Assembly: GCF_001598255.1 (NCBI RefSeq)
Contig: NZ_BCYP01000024.1
Coordinates: 124,001-188,000, forward strand
Length of the DNA: 64,000 bases
Direction of reading: 5' to 3'
From: Mitsuaria chitosanitabida ATCC BAA-476 = NBRC 102408
Lineage (GTDB): Bacteria > Pseudomonadota > Gammaproteobacteria > Burkholderiales > Burkholderiaceae_C
In this document: positions 17,328 through 25,852 of the stretch, piece after piece
Layout: each line of letters starts with the position of its first letter
Numbering within the stretch: position 1 is the first letter of the stretch
The notes under the pieces: model-generated
Told to the model about the DNA's origin: nothing
The model's database searches: none
The model's input: only the letters and a program-made list of their open reading frames with translations
Made by a program: the position numbers and the translations under genes

Positions 17328-18671
17328 ATGTCCGTTCGAGTCCTGTCCCGAGTCGCCGTCGCGCTGTCCGTCCTGTCGGTCGGCGCCGCCTTTGCCGCCG
17401 ATGCCCCGGCCGCCGCCGCGAAGCCCGCCGCCACCGCGGCCGAAACCCCCGGCTATCCGCTCTTCGGTGGCCGTCCGGTCGAGTTCGAACGCGCGGGCGG
17501 CAAGATCGTCGGCATGTACGTGCCCAACTGGGAGCCGGTCGACCTGATCGAGCGCGTGCCGCCGCAGAACCTGACCCACGTGCTCTACGCCTTCCTGCGC
17601 CTGTGCGGCCCGGGTCAGCTGGAGAAGGACGCCGCCAAGTGCGTCGGCAAGAAGGACTTCGAGATCGGCACCGGCCCCATCGACGAGCGCTTCAACGAGG
17701 CCTTCCAGCGCTACAAGCAGCGCGCGCCGCATCTGAAGATCGTCGCGTCGGTGGGCGGCTGGGGCGGGTCTGACCCGATCTTCCACCTGGCCAACGACGC
17801 CTCGCGGCGCGCGGTCTTCGCGGCCTCTGCGCAGCGCTTCCTGCGCGACCACCCGGCCTTCGACGGCATCGACATCGACTGGGAACACCCCGGCAACAAC
17901 GGCGCGGCCAATGGCGTGCAGCTGGGCAGCTCGCAGGACGGGCAGGGCTATGCGGACCTGATGGCCGACATGCGCCGCGCGCTGGACGCGCTGACCGCCG
18001 AGACCGGCCGCCCGTACCTGCTGACGACCGCCGTGAATCCGATGTCGCCCATCGTCGACCGGATCAATTTCAAGCAAGCCGCGGGGCCGCTGGATCTGGT
18101 CTTCATGATGAGCTACGACTTCTACGGCAACTGGTCGCCGGTGGCCGGCCATCACACCGCGCTGCGCAGCTCGGCGCCGGAGGCCGACGACAGCCTGGAG
18201 CGCGCCGTCCGCAACCTCACGAGGGCCGGCGTGCCGGCGGGCAAGCTGGTGGCCGGCGTCGCCGGCTATGGCCGCGGCTTCACCGGCGTGACCGCGACCC
18301 GGGCCGGGACCGCCAAGACCGGGGCCTACCCGGGCAGCGACGGCTCGCAGGGCTATCGCGAGTTCGCCGGCCGTCTGATCGACGCGCAGGGTAGGGGCCG
18401 CCAGGGCTACGAGGTCCGCTTCGACGCCGTGACCCAGTCCTGGTCGCTCTACAACCCCAAGCTCCAGCTCTGGTTGGGTTACGACGACCCGCGCGCCGTG
18501 CTGGCCAAGGGCCGCTTCGTGCGCGATCACGGCCTGGCCGGCGTCTTCGCCTGGGAGCTCAGCCAGGACAACGGCGACCTGTTGAACGCGATGAATCGCG
18601 GCGTCGGGAATCTGGTCCTCGCGCCGGCGTCGACGACCGCCAAGCCCAAGGCCGCCGCGGCCAAGCCGTGA
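17328..18671 (+). CDS. secreted family GH18 chitinase
   Basis: 447 residues. A signal peptide (about 1-24, ending GAAFA-ADAP) is followed by an Ala-rich linker and a GH18 barrel. The catalytic DxxDxDxE motif is DGIDIDWE, with D179, D182, D184 and the acid E186. Other barrel landmarks are [18 protein letters not shown], the insertion-domain region and [15 protein letters not shown]. The enzyme hydrolyses beta-1,4-GlcNAc polymers outside the cell or in the periplasm. No separate carbohydrate-binding module is visible; a short Ala/Lys-rich tail ends the protein. GGAGG lies just upstream of ATG 17328. The upstream operator links it to the GlcNAc operon at 62 kb. Confidence 0.92.
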   Translation: MSVRVLSRVAVALSVLSVGAAFAADAPAAAAKPAATAAETPGYPLFGGRPVEFERAGGKIVGMYVPNWEPVDLIERVPPQNLTHVLYAFLRLCGPGQLEKDAAKCVGKKDFEIGTGPIDERFNEAFQRYKQRAPHLKIVASVGGWGGSDPIFHLANDASRRAVFAASAQRFLRDHPAFDGIDIDWEHPGNNGAANGVQLGSSQDGQGYADLMADMRRALDALTAETGRPYLLTTAVNPMSPIVDRINFKQAAGPLDLVFMMSYDFYGNWSPVAGHHTALRSSAPEADDSLERAVRNLTRAGVPAGKLVAGVAGYGRGFTGVTATRAGTAKTGAYPGSDGSQGYREFAGRLIDAQGRGRQGYEVRFDAVTQSWSLYNPKLQLWLGYDDPRAVLAKGRFVRDHGLAGVFAWELSQDNGDLLNAMNRGVGNLVLAPASTTAKPKAAAAKP

Positions 18672-18747
18672 GCGCGGCGGGGCGGGCTCGCGCAGAAAGA
18701 ACCGTCGCCGTAACCCGGGCGGCATCGTCGCCACCTACCATCGCGTC

Positions 18748-19188
18748 ATGACTGCTCCGATCGCCTCCACCGCCTCCGACGAGGTCCCCGTCACCCCGGT
18801 CTCCACCGGTCCGCTGCGCATCGCCCTGATCGCCCACGACGGGAAGAAGGACGAGATGGTGGTGCTCGCCAACGAGTTCGCCGGCTTCCTCTCGGGCTGC
18901 GAGCTCGTCGCCACGGGCACCACCGGGGCGCGGCTGAACGCGGAGGTCGGCCTGACGGTCGAGCGCATGCTGTCCGGCCCGCATGGCGGCGACCTGCAGA
19001 TCGGCGCGCGGCTGGCCGTGGGCGGCGTGGACGCGGTCGTGTTCCTGCGCGACCCGATGACCCCGCAGCCGCATGAACCCGACATCAACGCGCTGGTGCG
19101 CGCCTGCGACGTGCACGACGTCGCCTGCGCCACCAACGTCGCGAGCGCGCGCCTGATGCTGCGCTCGCTGCAGGCCCTGCACGGCTGA
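18748..19188 (+). CDS. mgsA: methylglyoxal synthase
   Basis: 146 residues, near the family's usual ~150. It converts dihydroxyacetone phosphate to methylglyoxal and phosphate in the cytoplasm, relieving sugar-phosphate stress. Family signatures are [22 protein letters not shown] (phosphate loop), [14 protein letters not shown] with the catalytic aspartate, and [16 protein letters not shown] short extra N-terminus (about 25 residues) precedes the first strand. It stands alone between the chitinase and the YciI-like gene on the same strand, and the ribosome site is weak. Confidence 0.93.
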   Translation: MTAPIASTASDEVPVTPVSTGPLRIALIAHDGKKDEMVVLANEFAGFLSGCELVATGTTGARLNAEVGLTVERMLSGPHGGDLQIGARLAVGGVDAVVFLRDPMTPQPHEPDINALVRACDVHDVACATNVASARLMLRSLQALHG

Positions 19189-19288
19189 GGGCCGCGGCGC
19201 GACGGCCCGTCGCGCGGGAGTAGAGTCGTCGGATCGCGGCCTTCGCGCCTCCTCGGCGCGGACGGTCTCGCGGCCCAAGGAGACTCCC

Positions 19289-20014
19289 ATGCAACGACGC
19301 TCCCTGATCGCTGTCGCGGCCGGCCTGTCGGCGCTTCCCGCGCTGTCCGCCTTGCCCGTCTCGATGGCCCGCGCGCAGTCCGGCAAGCCGGACGCGACCC
19401 CCGCCGGCGCGCGGTCCTCGTTCGCCGCGGACACCACCTTCTTCATCTTCCTGGAAACCGGCCGTCCGGTGCCCGAGGACAAGGCCGCCGTCGAGGCCAT
19501 GCAGCGCGGCCACCTGGACAACTTCAAGCGCCTGTTCGGCGAAGGCAAGCTGCTGTCGGCCGGGCCGCTGCGCGACCCGTCGCGGGCGAAACGCGGCATC
19601 GTCGTCGTGAAGGCGCCGAGCCGGCAGGTGCTGATGAACTACTTCGAGCCCGACGCGTATGTCCGCGAGGGCTACATGACGGTCGATGCACAAGCGGCGG
19701 TGGTGCACCAGGGGCTGAACCACACCGGCATCGATCCCGAGGCGGGCATCGAGGAGCACCGGATCGTGCTGCTGTCGCGCGCGGAGGAGAAGGACAAGGC
19801 GGACGTGCCGGTGTTCCTGCAGCGCGCGCTGGACGAGGGCGTGATCGGGGCGTGGTACTCGCTGGAGGACGGGCCGGTCGGCGAAGTGCTCTTCATGCGC
19901 GGCACGGACGAGACCGCGCTGCGCAAGGCGATGGTCGAGTACCCCGGGCTGTCGGATCAGCGGGTGACCATGAAGATCTGGTCGCAGTGGCTGGGGAAGG
20001 GCGTCTTGAAGTGA
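19289..20014 (+). CDS. exported protein with two YciI-like domains
   Basis: 241 residues. MQRRSLIAVAAGLSALPALSALP is a signal sequence with a twin-arginine-like RR. Two ferredoxin-like YciI-type domains follow: residues about 50-140 (FIFLETGRP, HLDNFKRLFGEGKLLSAGPLRD, DAYVREGYM) and about 155-238 (HRIVLLSRAEE, FLQRALDEGVIGAWYSLEDGPVGEVLFM). YciI domains are small cytoplasmic folds of poorly defined function, so a secreted tandem form is unusual. The second copy has diverged strongly and lacks the usual GHL segment. Function unknown. AAGGAGA upstream supports the start. Confidence 0.7.
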   Translation: MQRRSLIAVAAGLSALPALSALPVSMARAQSGKPDATPAGARSSFAADTTFFIFLETGRPVPEDKAAVEAMQRGHLDNFKRLFGEGKLLSAGPLRDPSRAKRGIVVVKAPSRQVLMNYFEPDAYVREGYMTVDAQAAVVHQGLNHTGIDPEAGIEEHRIVLLSRAEEKDKADVPVFLQRALDEGVIGAWYSLEDGPVGEVLFMRGTDETALRKAMVEYPGLSDQRVTMKIWSQWLGKGVLK

Positions 20015-20041
20015 GCGGGTTGAGGTGAGGGTCTTCTTCTC

Positions 20042-21541
20042 TCAGCGCGACAACGGCAGCGGGAAGCTCGCCAGGCTCGCGTGTCCGGACTTCGAGAGGG
20101 CCTGCACGCCGAAGATCAGGTTGTCCTTGGACAGCGGCAGCGTCACCGTGGTCACGTTGCCCACGTCCTTCGCGCCTTCCCAGCCCTGGGACTCGCTGCG
20201 GCGCCAGACGACGCGGTAGCCGGCCAGCTCCGGATCGGTGCTCGCCGTCCACAGCAGCGTGGTGTCGTTGGTCAGCTCGCGCGCGTCGATGCGCGCGCCC
20301 TTGACCGGTGCTGGCGCCCAGGCCAGCGTGGCCAGGCCGATCAGGTTGATCCGGGCCACGTCCGCGACGTAGCGGTAGTCCACGAACTCCGGCAGGTCGC
20401 CGTAGACGACGCCGTTCTCCGTCCGCAGGTTCTGATGCTGATGGCGGAAGTCCTCGAAGGGCTCGGAGAAGCGCACCGCGGCGTAGCCGCGCTCGAGGAA
20501 GGGCAGGTGGTCGCCACCGCGCAGGTAGCGGTCGCGACGCTGGATCAGATCCACGTGGAAACCGGGCAGATTGCGCTCGCCCTCGGCCTTCAGATGGCGA
20601 CCGAACTGCTGCGTCGGCAGGTCCTCGCCGCCACCCGCGACGGCCAGCGGTTGCAGCTGCGCGCGGATCGCGGCATTGGTCCTGGCCTCGTCCTCGGTCG
20701 CCGGGCTGTTGCTGTTCGCGTTGACCAGCAGCCGCAGCAGCGGATCGAAGCCGTCCGCGAACAGGCGCAGGCGCTTCGGGTCGTACTCGCCCTTGTCGCC
20801 ACGCGAGCTGCCGACGATGTCATTGGTGATCATCCCTTCGACATTGAGGCCTTGCGCGCGCGCGCGTCGGGCCCAGTGCCGCGCACCGAGCAGCCCCTGC
20901 TCCTCGCCCGGCACCGCCATGAACACGAGCGTCGCGTCGTAGCGCTGCGCCGCCATCGCGCAGGCCATGGCCATCACGGCCGCGGTGCCGGAGGCGTCAT
21001 CGTTCGCGCCGGGCGCCTCGCCGCTCGCGTCCATCACGTCGCTGTTGCGCGAGTCGTAATGCCCGCTCACCACCAGCACCCGCTCGCGCGGCGTGCCCGC
21101 CGAGGCGCCCGGCAGCGTGGCCACCACGTTCACCAGCTCGGTGGGCTGCGGCAGGCGCGGGCCGGGCGGTTCGATGAAGGCGTCCATCGTCACTTGCAGC
21201 CGGCCGCCGGTGCGGGCGCTGCAGTCCTTGAGCTGTTGCTCGATCCAGCGCCGCGTGGCGCCGATGCCGCGCGTCTCGCTCTTCGTGTCCGACGCCGTGT
21301 GGCGCGTGCCGAAGGCGGCCAGCTTGCGGATGGTCTGCTCGATGCGCTCGGCGGAGATGTCGGCCAGCAGGGGCGCCACGCGCGGATCGAGCGGCGCGGG
21401 CGCCGTCTCGGCCGCCGCGCGGGCCGTCGCCGTCGAGGGGGCCGACGCGGGGCCCGACGAGGACCTGACCTGCGCGCAAGCGCCCAGGGTCAGCAGGGCG
21501 GCGCTCAGTGCGATGACGGTGGGGACGTGGTGACGGTGCAT
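20042..21541 (-). CDS. M28-family aminopeptidase lipoprotein
   Basis: 499 residues. The N-terminus ends in a lipobox (LLTLGAC), so the protein should be a lipoprotein. The M28 dinuclear-zinc domain shows VVSGHYDSR, GANDDASGTAAV, the catalytic pair in VPGEEQGLLGARHW, the ligand in ITNDIVG and the final histidine in GGDHLPF. Residues about 415-495 look like a fibronectin type III-like C-terminal domain (LLWTASTDPELAGYRVVWRRS). It probably trims N-terminal amino acids from extracytoplasmic peptides. I chose ATG 21541 because the longer frame has no lipoprotein signal. It is 75 bases downstream of the dienelactone hydrolase on the same strand. Confidence 0.87.
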   Translation of the reverse strand: MHRHHVPTVIALSAALLTLGACAQVRSSSGPASAPSTATARAAAETAPAPLDPRVAPLLADISAERIEQTIRKLAAFGTRHTASDTKSETRGIGATRRWIEQQLKDCSARTGGRLQVTMDAFIEPPGPRLPQPTELVNVVATLPGASAGTPRERVLVVSGHYDSRNSDVMDASGEAPGANDDASGTAAVMAMACAMAAQRYDATLVFMAVPGEEQGLLGARHWARRARAQGLNVEGMITNDIVGSSRGDKGEYDPKRLRLFADGFDPLLRLLVNANSNSPATEDEARTNAAIRAQLQPLAVAGGGEDLPTQQFGRHLKAEGERNLPGFHVDLIQRRDRYLRGGDHLPFLERGYAAVRFSEPFEDFRHQHQNLRTENGVVYGDLPEFVDYRYVADVARINLIGLATLAWAPAPVKGARIDARELTNDTTLLWTASTDPELAGYRVVWRRSESQGWEGAKDVGNVTTVTLPLSKDNLIFGVQALSKSGHASLASFPLPLSR

Positions 21542-21615
21542 GGTCGGCCCGGTGGGTACAGCGCGGTGATGGACGGAACGATTCGGCGCCGGCGAGGCGC
21601 CGGGACGGCCAGGGC

Positions 21616-22287
21616 TCAGCCCAGGTGCTTCTTCAGGAAGTCGAGGGTGCGGGTCCACGCCAGCGCGGCGGCGTCCGCGTCGTAGACCTCGGGGCGGGTC
21701 TTGTTGGAGAACGCGTGATCGGCGACGTAACGGTGGATGACCGGGTGATGGCCGCCGGCCTTCATGCGGGCCTCGAGCGCGTCGACCTTCTCCGGCGTGC
21801 ACCAGTCGTCGCGCGTGGCGAAGTGGCCGAGGAAGGGCGCCTCGATCTTGGCCGGATCGGCGAACTCGGCCGGCGGGATGCCGTAGTAGCAGACCGCCGC
21901 CTGCAGGTCCCGGATGAACACGCCCGAGGTGATCGTCAGCGCGCCGCCCATGCAGTAGCCCATCACCCCGACCTTGCCGCAGCCCAGCTCGTCGCGCAGA
22001 TAGTTGAGCGCGCCCTGCAGGTCCTGCGTCGTGGCATCGGCGAAGTCCAGGCCGTTCATCATGTGGCTGGCCTCGTCCGCGTCGGCGGCGATGCGGCCGC
22101 GATACAGGTCGGGCGCCAGCGCGGTGATGCCGGCGGTCGCCAACTGCTCGGCGATGTCCTTGATGTGGGGCTTCAGCCCCCACCATTCCTGGATCAGGAT
22201 CATGCCGGGGGCGCCCTGGCCGCCGCCGGCGAGGTAGCCGCTGGTGGTGCCGCCGTCCGGGCGGGCGAACTCGATCATCTGACCCAT
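21616..22287 (-). CDS. dienelactone hydrolase family protein
   Basis: 223 residues from ATG 22287, preceded by a strong GAAGGAG site. It is an alpha/beta hydrolase with the cysteine nucleophile elbow GYCMGG, the acid in HFATRDDWCTP and the histidine in ADHAFSN. GMILIQEWWGLKPHI and ALAPDLYRG are typical of cytoplasmic DLH proteins. It may hydrolyse lactones or small esters; most members in non-catabolic contexts have unknown substrates, and no chlorocatechol genes are nearby. Its start is 72 bases from the divergent DUF2157 gene. Confidence 0.88.
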   Translation of the reverse strand: MGQMIEFARPDGGTTSGYLAGGGQGAPGMILIQEWWGLKPHIKDIAEQLATAGITALAPDLYRGRIAADADEASHMMNGLDFADATTQDLQGALNYLRDELGCGKVGVMGYCMGGALTITSGVFIRDLQAAVCYYGIPPAEFADPAKIEAPFLGHFATRDDWCTPEKVDALEARMKAGGHHPVIHRYVADHAFSNKTRPEVYDADAAALAWTRTLDFLKKHLG

Positions 22288-22359
22288 GTTGAACTCCTTC
22301 GTATCATCGACGCCCTCAAGGCCGTCGCGACGAGCGGTCGCATCCTGAGGGAGGAATCT

Positions 22360-23313
22360 GTGAGTCTGCACGAGCAGTTGTACCAATGGACGGCCCGTCA
22401 GGGCCTGGATGCGAGCAGCGCACGCCGCTTGCGCGATCTCAGCGGCCTGGATGATCCCCCCGTCGATCCCTGGACCTGGTTGCGCCGCGGCACGGGCGCG
22501 CTGGCGGCAGGGTTGATCGGTTTCGGCGTGATCCTGTGGATCGCCGCGAACTGGGGCGAGGTCAGCCGGCTGATGCGCTTCGCGCTGATCGAGGCCCTCT
22601 TCGTCGCCAGCCTGGCCGGTGCCGCCCTCCGCGCCGCCTGGCGGGCGCCCCTGGGCCTGCTGGCCTTCCTCACGCTGGGCGGGCTGCTGGCCTTCTACGG
22701 CCAGACCTACCAGACCGGCGCCGATCCCTGGCAGCTCTTCGCCGTGTGGGCGCTGCTGGGCCTGCCCATCGCCTGGGCGGCGCGCTCGGACCTGATGTGG
22801 ACGCCCTGGACCATGGTGGTGGCGACCGCGATCGGCCTGTGGATCCAGACCTTCGCCGACCATGGGTGGCGCATCGATGCGCGGACCCTGCCGGTGCATG
22901 CGATCGGCATCGCCGCCTACGCGCTGCTGTGCGTGGCCATGGCGCTGCGTCCCGGCGCGACGCCGCGGTCCTGGGCCTGGCGCGCGGCCGTGCTGTCGGC
23001 GGTGGTCGCGATGTCGGCCATCGGATTGGGTGGGCTCTTCGCTCGCCATGTGGAGGGCCAGTTCTGGCTGGCGCTGGCCGCCATCGCAGCCGGTCTCGCG
23101 CTCAACTGGCGCCGAGCCGAGGTCTTCGCGCTGAGCGCCTTCGCCCTGGCGTTCGACACGCTGATCGTGTGCGGTGTCGGCCGCGTTGTCCTCGAGGTCA
23201 TGCGCTTCGACCTTGGCGGGTTGTTCCTGATGGGGCTGGTGGCCTGCGGCGTGCTCGCGGCGAGTGTCAGCCTGATCATGCGGCGCATGCGCGCGGTGGG
23301 AGTCGGCGCATGA
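22360..23313 (+). CDS. DUF2157 domain membrane protein
   Basis: 317 residues from GTG 22360, supported by GAGGGAGGAA just upstream; no ATG fits. A short cytoplasmic helix pair (SLHEQLYQWTARQGLDASSARRL) precedes about nine or ten membrane helices. LIGFGVILWIAANWGEVSRLMRF is the DUF2157 hallmark. The family usually occurs beside DUF4401 and GDYXXLXY proteins, as it does here. Function is unknown; an inner-membrane complex is a reasonable guess. The stop overlaps the next start (ATGA). Confidence 0.82.
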   Translation: MSLHEQLYQWTARQGLDASSARRLRDLSGLDDPPVDPWTWLRRGTGALAAGLIGFGVILWIAANWGEVSRLMRFALIEALFVASLAGAALRAAWRAPLGLLAFLTLGGLLAFYGQTYQTGADPWQLFAVWALLGLPIAWAARSDLMWTPWTMVVATAIGLWIQTFADHGWRIDARTLPVHAIGIAAYALLCVAMALRPGATPRSWAWRAAVLSAVVAMSAIGLGGLFARHVEGQFWLALAAIAAGLALNWRRAEVFALSAFALAFDTLIVCGVGRVVLEVMRFDLGGLFLMGLVACGVLAASVSLIMRRMRAVGVGA

Positions 23314-25049
23314 GCCCGATCGACACGACCCCGTCCGACCTGACGCCACCGGGCCCGGCGGCCGCGGCGATCGCCGATTCGCCGACGACCGCCGTCGCCA
23401 GCGCCGATTGGCGCGCGCGGGCCCGCGCCGAAGGCCTCGCGCCGCCCGAGGACGGCGCGCCCGCCCGGCCCTGGCCCGTGGTGGTGCTGACCGCGCTGGG
23501 CGCGTGGCTGGCGGTACCGCCCTTCCTGATCCTGTTCTTCATGCTGTTCGGCCAGACCTTCGAGCATGGCCTGATGCCCTACATCGAGGGCGTGGGCCTG
23601 GGCGCGGTCGCCGTGGTGCTGCTGCGCGGGCGCGGGACCCCGCTGTTCCTGGAGCAGGTGGCGGTGCCATTGCTGCTGACCGGTCTGGCGAGCCTGGGCT
23701 ACGCGCTGGTGCGCGACCTCCCGGCGATCGCGGTGGAGCTGGTCGGGCTGGCCATCGCGGCCGGCCTCATCGTGCTGCTGCGGGCGAGCTGGCTGCGCCT
23801 GCTGCTGGGCCTGGCGGCCGCGCTGCTGACCGGCGCGCTCTACAGCGAGCTGCTGATGAGCGACCTGGGCGACTTCTGGCGCCGCATGGACGGCCCGAAC
23901 TGGGCCGTGGCCACGCTGATGCTGGCCACCGGCGCGGCGATGCTGGCCTGGCAGCGCGCGATCGGCGGGGCGGCGCGCGGCGCCGCGGTGGCCGCCGCGC
24001 TGGAACCGGTGCTCGCCGGCTGGTGGATCGCGGTGCTGGGCGTGCTGGTGCTGCTGGCGGGCAGGTCCTCGCTGGTGCTGGGCGCGATGCCGGTCTTCGA
24101 CGCCATCGCCAGCGGCGGCCGTCCGTTCGCGCCCTGGTTGCCGCTGAACGCCGCCATGGGCGTGTCGGCGGCGCTGGCGCTGATGTCGGGGGGGCGTCTG
24201 GTCGCCCGCTGGGCCTGGGCGCGGACCTGGCGGCTGGCACCGCCGCTGCTGTTGCTGACGGGGCTCGCGGCGCTGATGCCCTCGCTCGGCGGCTGCCTCG
24301 CGGTGCTGGCCCTGATGCTGGCGACGAAGCGTCATCGGCTCGCGGCGCTCGCCGGCGCGGCGACGCTGTTGGTGCTGGGCTCGTTCTACTACGAGCTGCA
24401 ATGGCGCCTGGCCGACAAGGCGCTGGTGCTGATCGTCGTGGGGGCGCTGCTCGCGGGCTGGGCGCGCTGGGTGGCGTGGCGGCCGGCGGCGCCCGCGAGC
24501 GAGGGCTCCTCCGGCGGGCCGGTGGACGAAACCGCTCGACGCGCCGGGATGGTCGCGGTCAGCCTGCTGGCGCTCGCGGGACTGGCCTCGCTGCTGCTGG
24601 TCGATGACTCGATCGCGCGCAAGCAGCGCCTGATCTCGATGGGGCGCTCGATCTACGTGAAGCTGGCGCCGGCCGATCCGCGCTCGCTGATCCAGGGCGA
24701 CTTCATGCGACTGAACTACGACCTGCCCGGCGTGGGCTGGCGGGGCCGGGACGAGACCGATGCGCCCTGGCTCTGGGGGGCTCGCCCCCGGGTGGCGGTG
24801 ATGGTCGATGCCGTGGGGGTGGCGCGGCAGGCCAGGCTGCTCGCGCCCGGAGAGTCCCCGCCGGCCGGCGCGCTGGTGCTGACGCTCACGCCCAAGGACG
24901 GTGGCTGGACCTTCGTGTCGGACGCCTGGTTCTTCAAGGAGGGCGAGGGCGCCCGCTGGCAGGCGGCACGGTATGGGGAGTTCCGCGTCGACGAGAACGG
25001 CCGGGCACTGCTGGTCGGGCTCGTGGGGGAGGACCTGCAGCCGCTGTGA
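23310..25049 (+). CDS. DUF4401 membrane protein fused to a GDYXXLXY domain
   Basis: 579 residues. An N-terminal cytoplasmic stretch of ~60 residues leads into about ten or twelve membrane helices with DUF4401-like sequence (WPVVVLTALGAWLAVPPFLILF split over helix 1). A last helix (about 405-425) is followed by a periplasmic domain: RLISMGRSIYVKLAPADPRSLIQ, then GDFMRLNY, matching the GDYXXLXY motif. These are commonly two separate genes next to DUF2157; here they are one chain. Function unknown. Translationally coupled to the DUF2157 gene. Confidence 0.8.
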   Translation: MSPIDTTPSDLTPPGPAAAAIADSPTTAVASADWRARARAEGLAPPEDGAPARPWPVVVLTALGAWLAVPPFLILFFMLFGQTFEHGLMPYIEGVGLGAVAVVLLRGRGTPLFLEQVAVPLLLTGLASLGYALVRDLPAIAVELVGLAIAAGLIVLLRASWLRLLLGLAAALLTGALYSELLMSDLGDFWRRMDGPNWAVATLMLATGAAMLAWQRAIGGAARGAAVAAALEPVLAGWWIAVLGVLVLLAGRSSLVLGAMPVFDAIASGGRPFAPWLPLNAAMGVSAALALMSGGRLVARWAWARTWRLAPPLLLLTGLAALMPSLGGCLAVLALMLATKRHRLAALAGAATLLVLGSFYYELQWRLADKALVLIVVGALLAGWARWVAWRPAAPASEGSSGGPVDETARRAGMVAVSLLALAGLASLLLVDDSIARKQRLISMGRSIYVKLAPADPRSLIQGDFMRLNYDLPGVGWRGRDETDAPWLWGARPRVAVMVDAVGVARQARLLAPGESPPAGALVLTLTPKDGGWTFVSDAWFFKEGEGARWQAARYGEFRVDENGRALLVGLVGEDLQPL

Positions 25050-25157
25050 GCGCCGCGGATGTCGCGGGCGCGGGGCCCGCTCAGGCCGACAGGATCTCAG
25101 GTGGCTCGGGACTCGCGTGCGCCTCGTCCGGGCCCCAGCCCTCGATTTATGAGCGCC

Positions 25158-25219
25158 AATCGCCTCACGGGTCTTAATCGCCTCAGGAAGTGAGTCGATT
25201 AAGGCCGGCAATCGCCTCA
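25158..25219. repeat. three direct repeats and a long hairpin in an intergenic gap
   Basis: AATCGCCTCA occurs three times (25158-25167, 25176-25185, 25210-25219). The middle copy is part of an inverted repeat: CTTAATCGCCTCA (25173-25185), loop GGAAG, TGAGTCGATTAAG (25191-25203), with 12 of 13 positions paired. It sits between two convergent stops (25049 and 25217) and is AT-richer than its surroundings. There is no T run, so it is not a classical terminator; its role is unknown. Confidence 0.6.
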
Positions 25220-25486
25220 CACATCGCCGAGCCCCTCCGGCTCGCCACCGTCGATCAGCAGGTCGATCAGTTCGCGGAGGAAGGCGAGGGCCTCTTCGGC
25301 GGTGGCAAAGTAGTACTCCCCGCCGAGGTCGGCCGGGTGGCCGTCCGGTCCGACGTGGACCACCGACCATCCCTCCGCCCCGCCGCCGATCGCGCAGATG
25401 CCGAAACTGCCCGGCGCGAGGTCGCGCGCGGAACCGGCGGTGATGAAGATGTCCTTGCCCCGATGGGCGTAATAGCGTTTGAGCAC
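25217..25486 (-). CDS. small conserved-looking protein of unknown function
   Basis: 89 residues from a GTG start at 25486, with no strong ribosome site. Codon third positions are almost all G or C, as in neighbouring genes, which supports real coding. The chain has a strand-rich first half (DIFITAGSARDLAPGSFGI, WSVVHVGPDGHPADLGGEYYF) and an acidic helix at the end (TAEEALAFLRELIDLLID). No family recognised; cytoplasmic by composition. It is divergent from the DUF427 gene with only 11 bases between start codons, so their expression signals must overlap. The start could be misplaced. Confidence 0.55.
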   Translation of the reverse strand: MLKRYYAHRGKDIFITAGSARDLAPGSFGICAIGGGAEGWSVVHVGPDGHPADLGGEYYFATAEEALAFLRELIDLLIDGGEPEGLGDV

Positions 25487-25497
25487 GAGGAGTTGGA

Positions 25498-25779
25498 ATG
25501 AAAGCGATCTGGAACGGCGTGGTCATCGCCGAAAGCGACGACACCGTGGTCGTGGAAGGGAATCACTACTTCCCGATGGCCGCGCTCAAGCGCGAGTACA
25601 CGACCTTCAGCAACCACCGCACGAGCTGTCCCTGGAAGGGGCAGGCGAGCTACTTTAGCCTGCTGGTCAACGGCGACATGAACCCCGACGCCGTCTGGTA
25701 CTACCCCGAGCCCTACGAAGCCGCCGCCGAGATCAAGGATCGCGTCGCCTTCTGGAAAGGCGTCCAGGTCAGCGAGTGA
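25498..25779 (+). CDS. DUF427 domain protein
   Basis: 93 residues, the standard length for this small single-domain family. Characteristic segments are MKAIWNGVVIAESDDTVVVEGNHYFP, split across two strands, the TSCPWKGQASYFSL core and NPDAVWYYPEPYEAA. Structures of the family show a small beta barrel-like fold; the biochemical role is not established. A GAGGAG ribosome site lies upstream. It is transcribed divergently from the small unknown gene and convergently with mltA. Confidence 0.88.
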   Translation: MKAIWNGVVIAESDDTVVVEGNHYFPMAALKREYTTFSNHRTSCPWKGQASYFSLLVNGDMNPDAVWYYPEPYEAAAEIKDRVAFWKGVQVSE

Positions 25780-25852
25780 GGGCCGCGTCGCCGCCCCATC
25801 GGCGGTCGCGCCGGGATCACGACGGCCCGGTGCCGGGCGCCGCGCGACCCGC

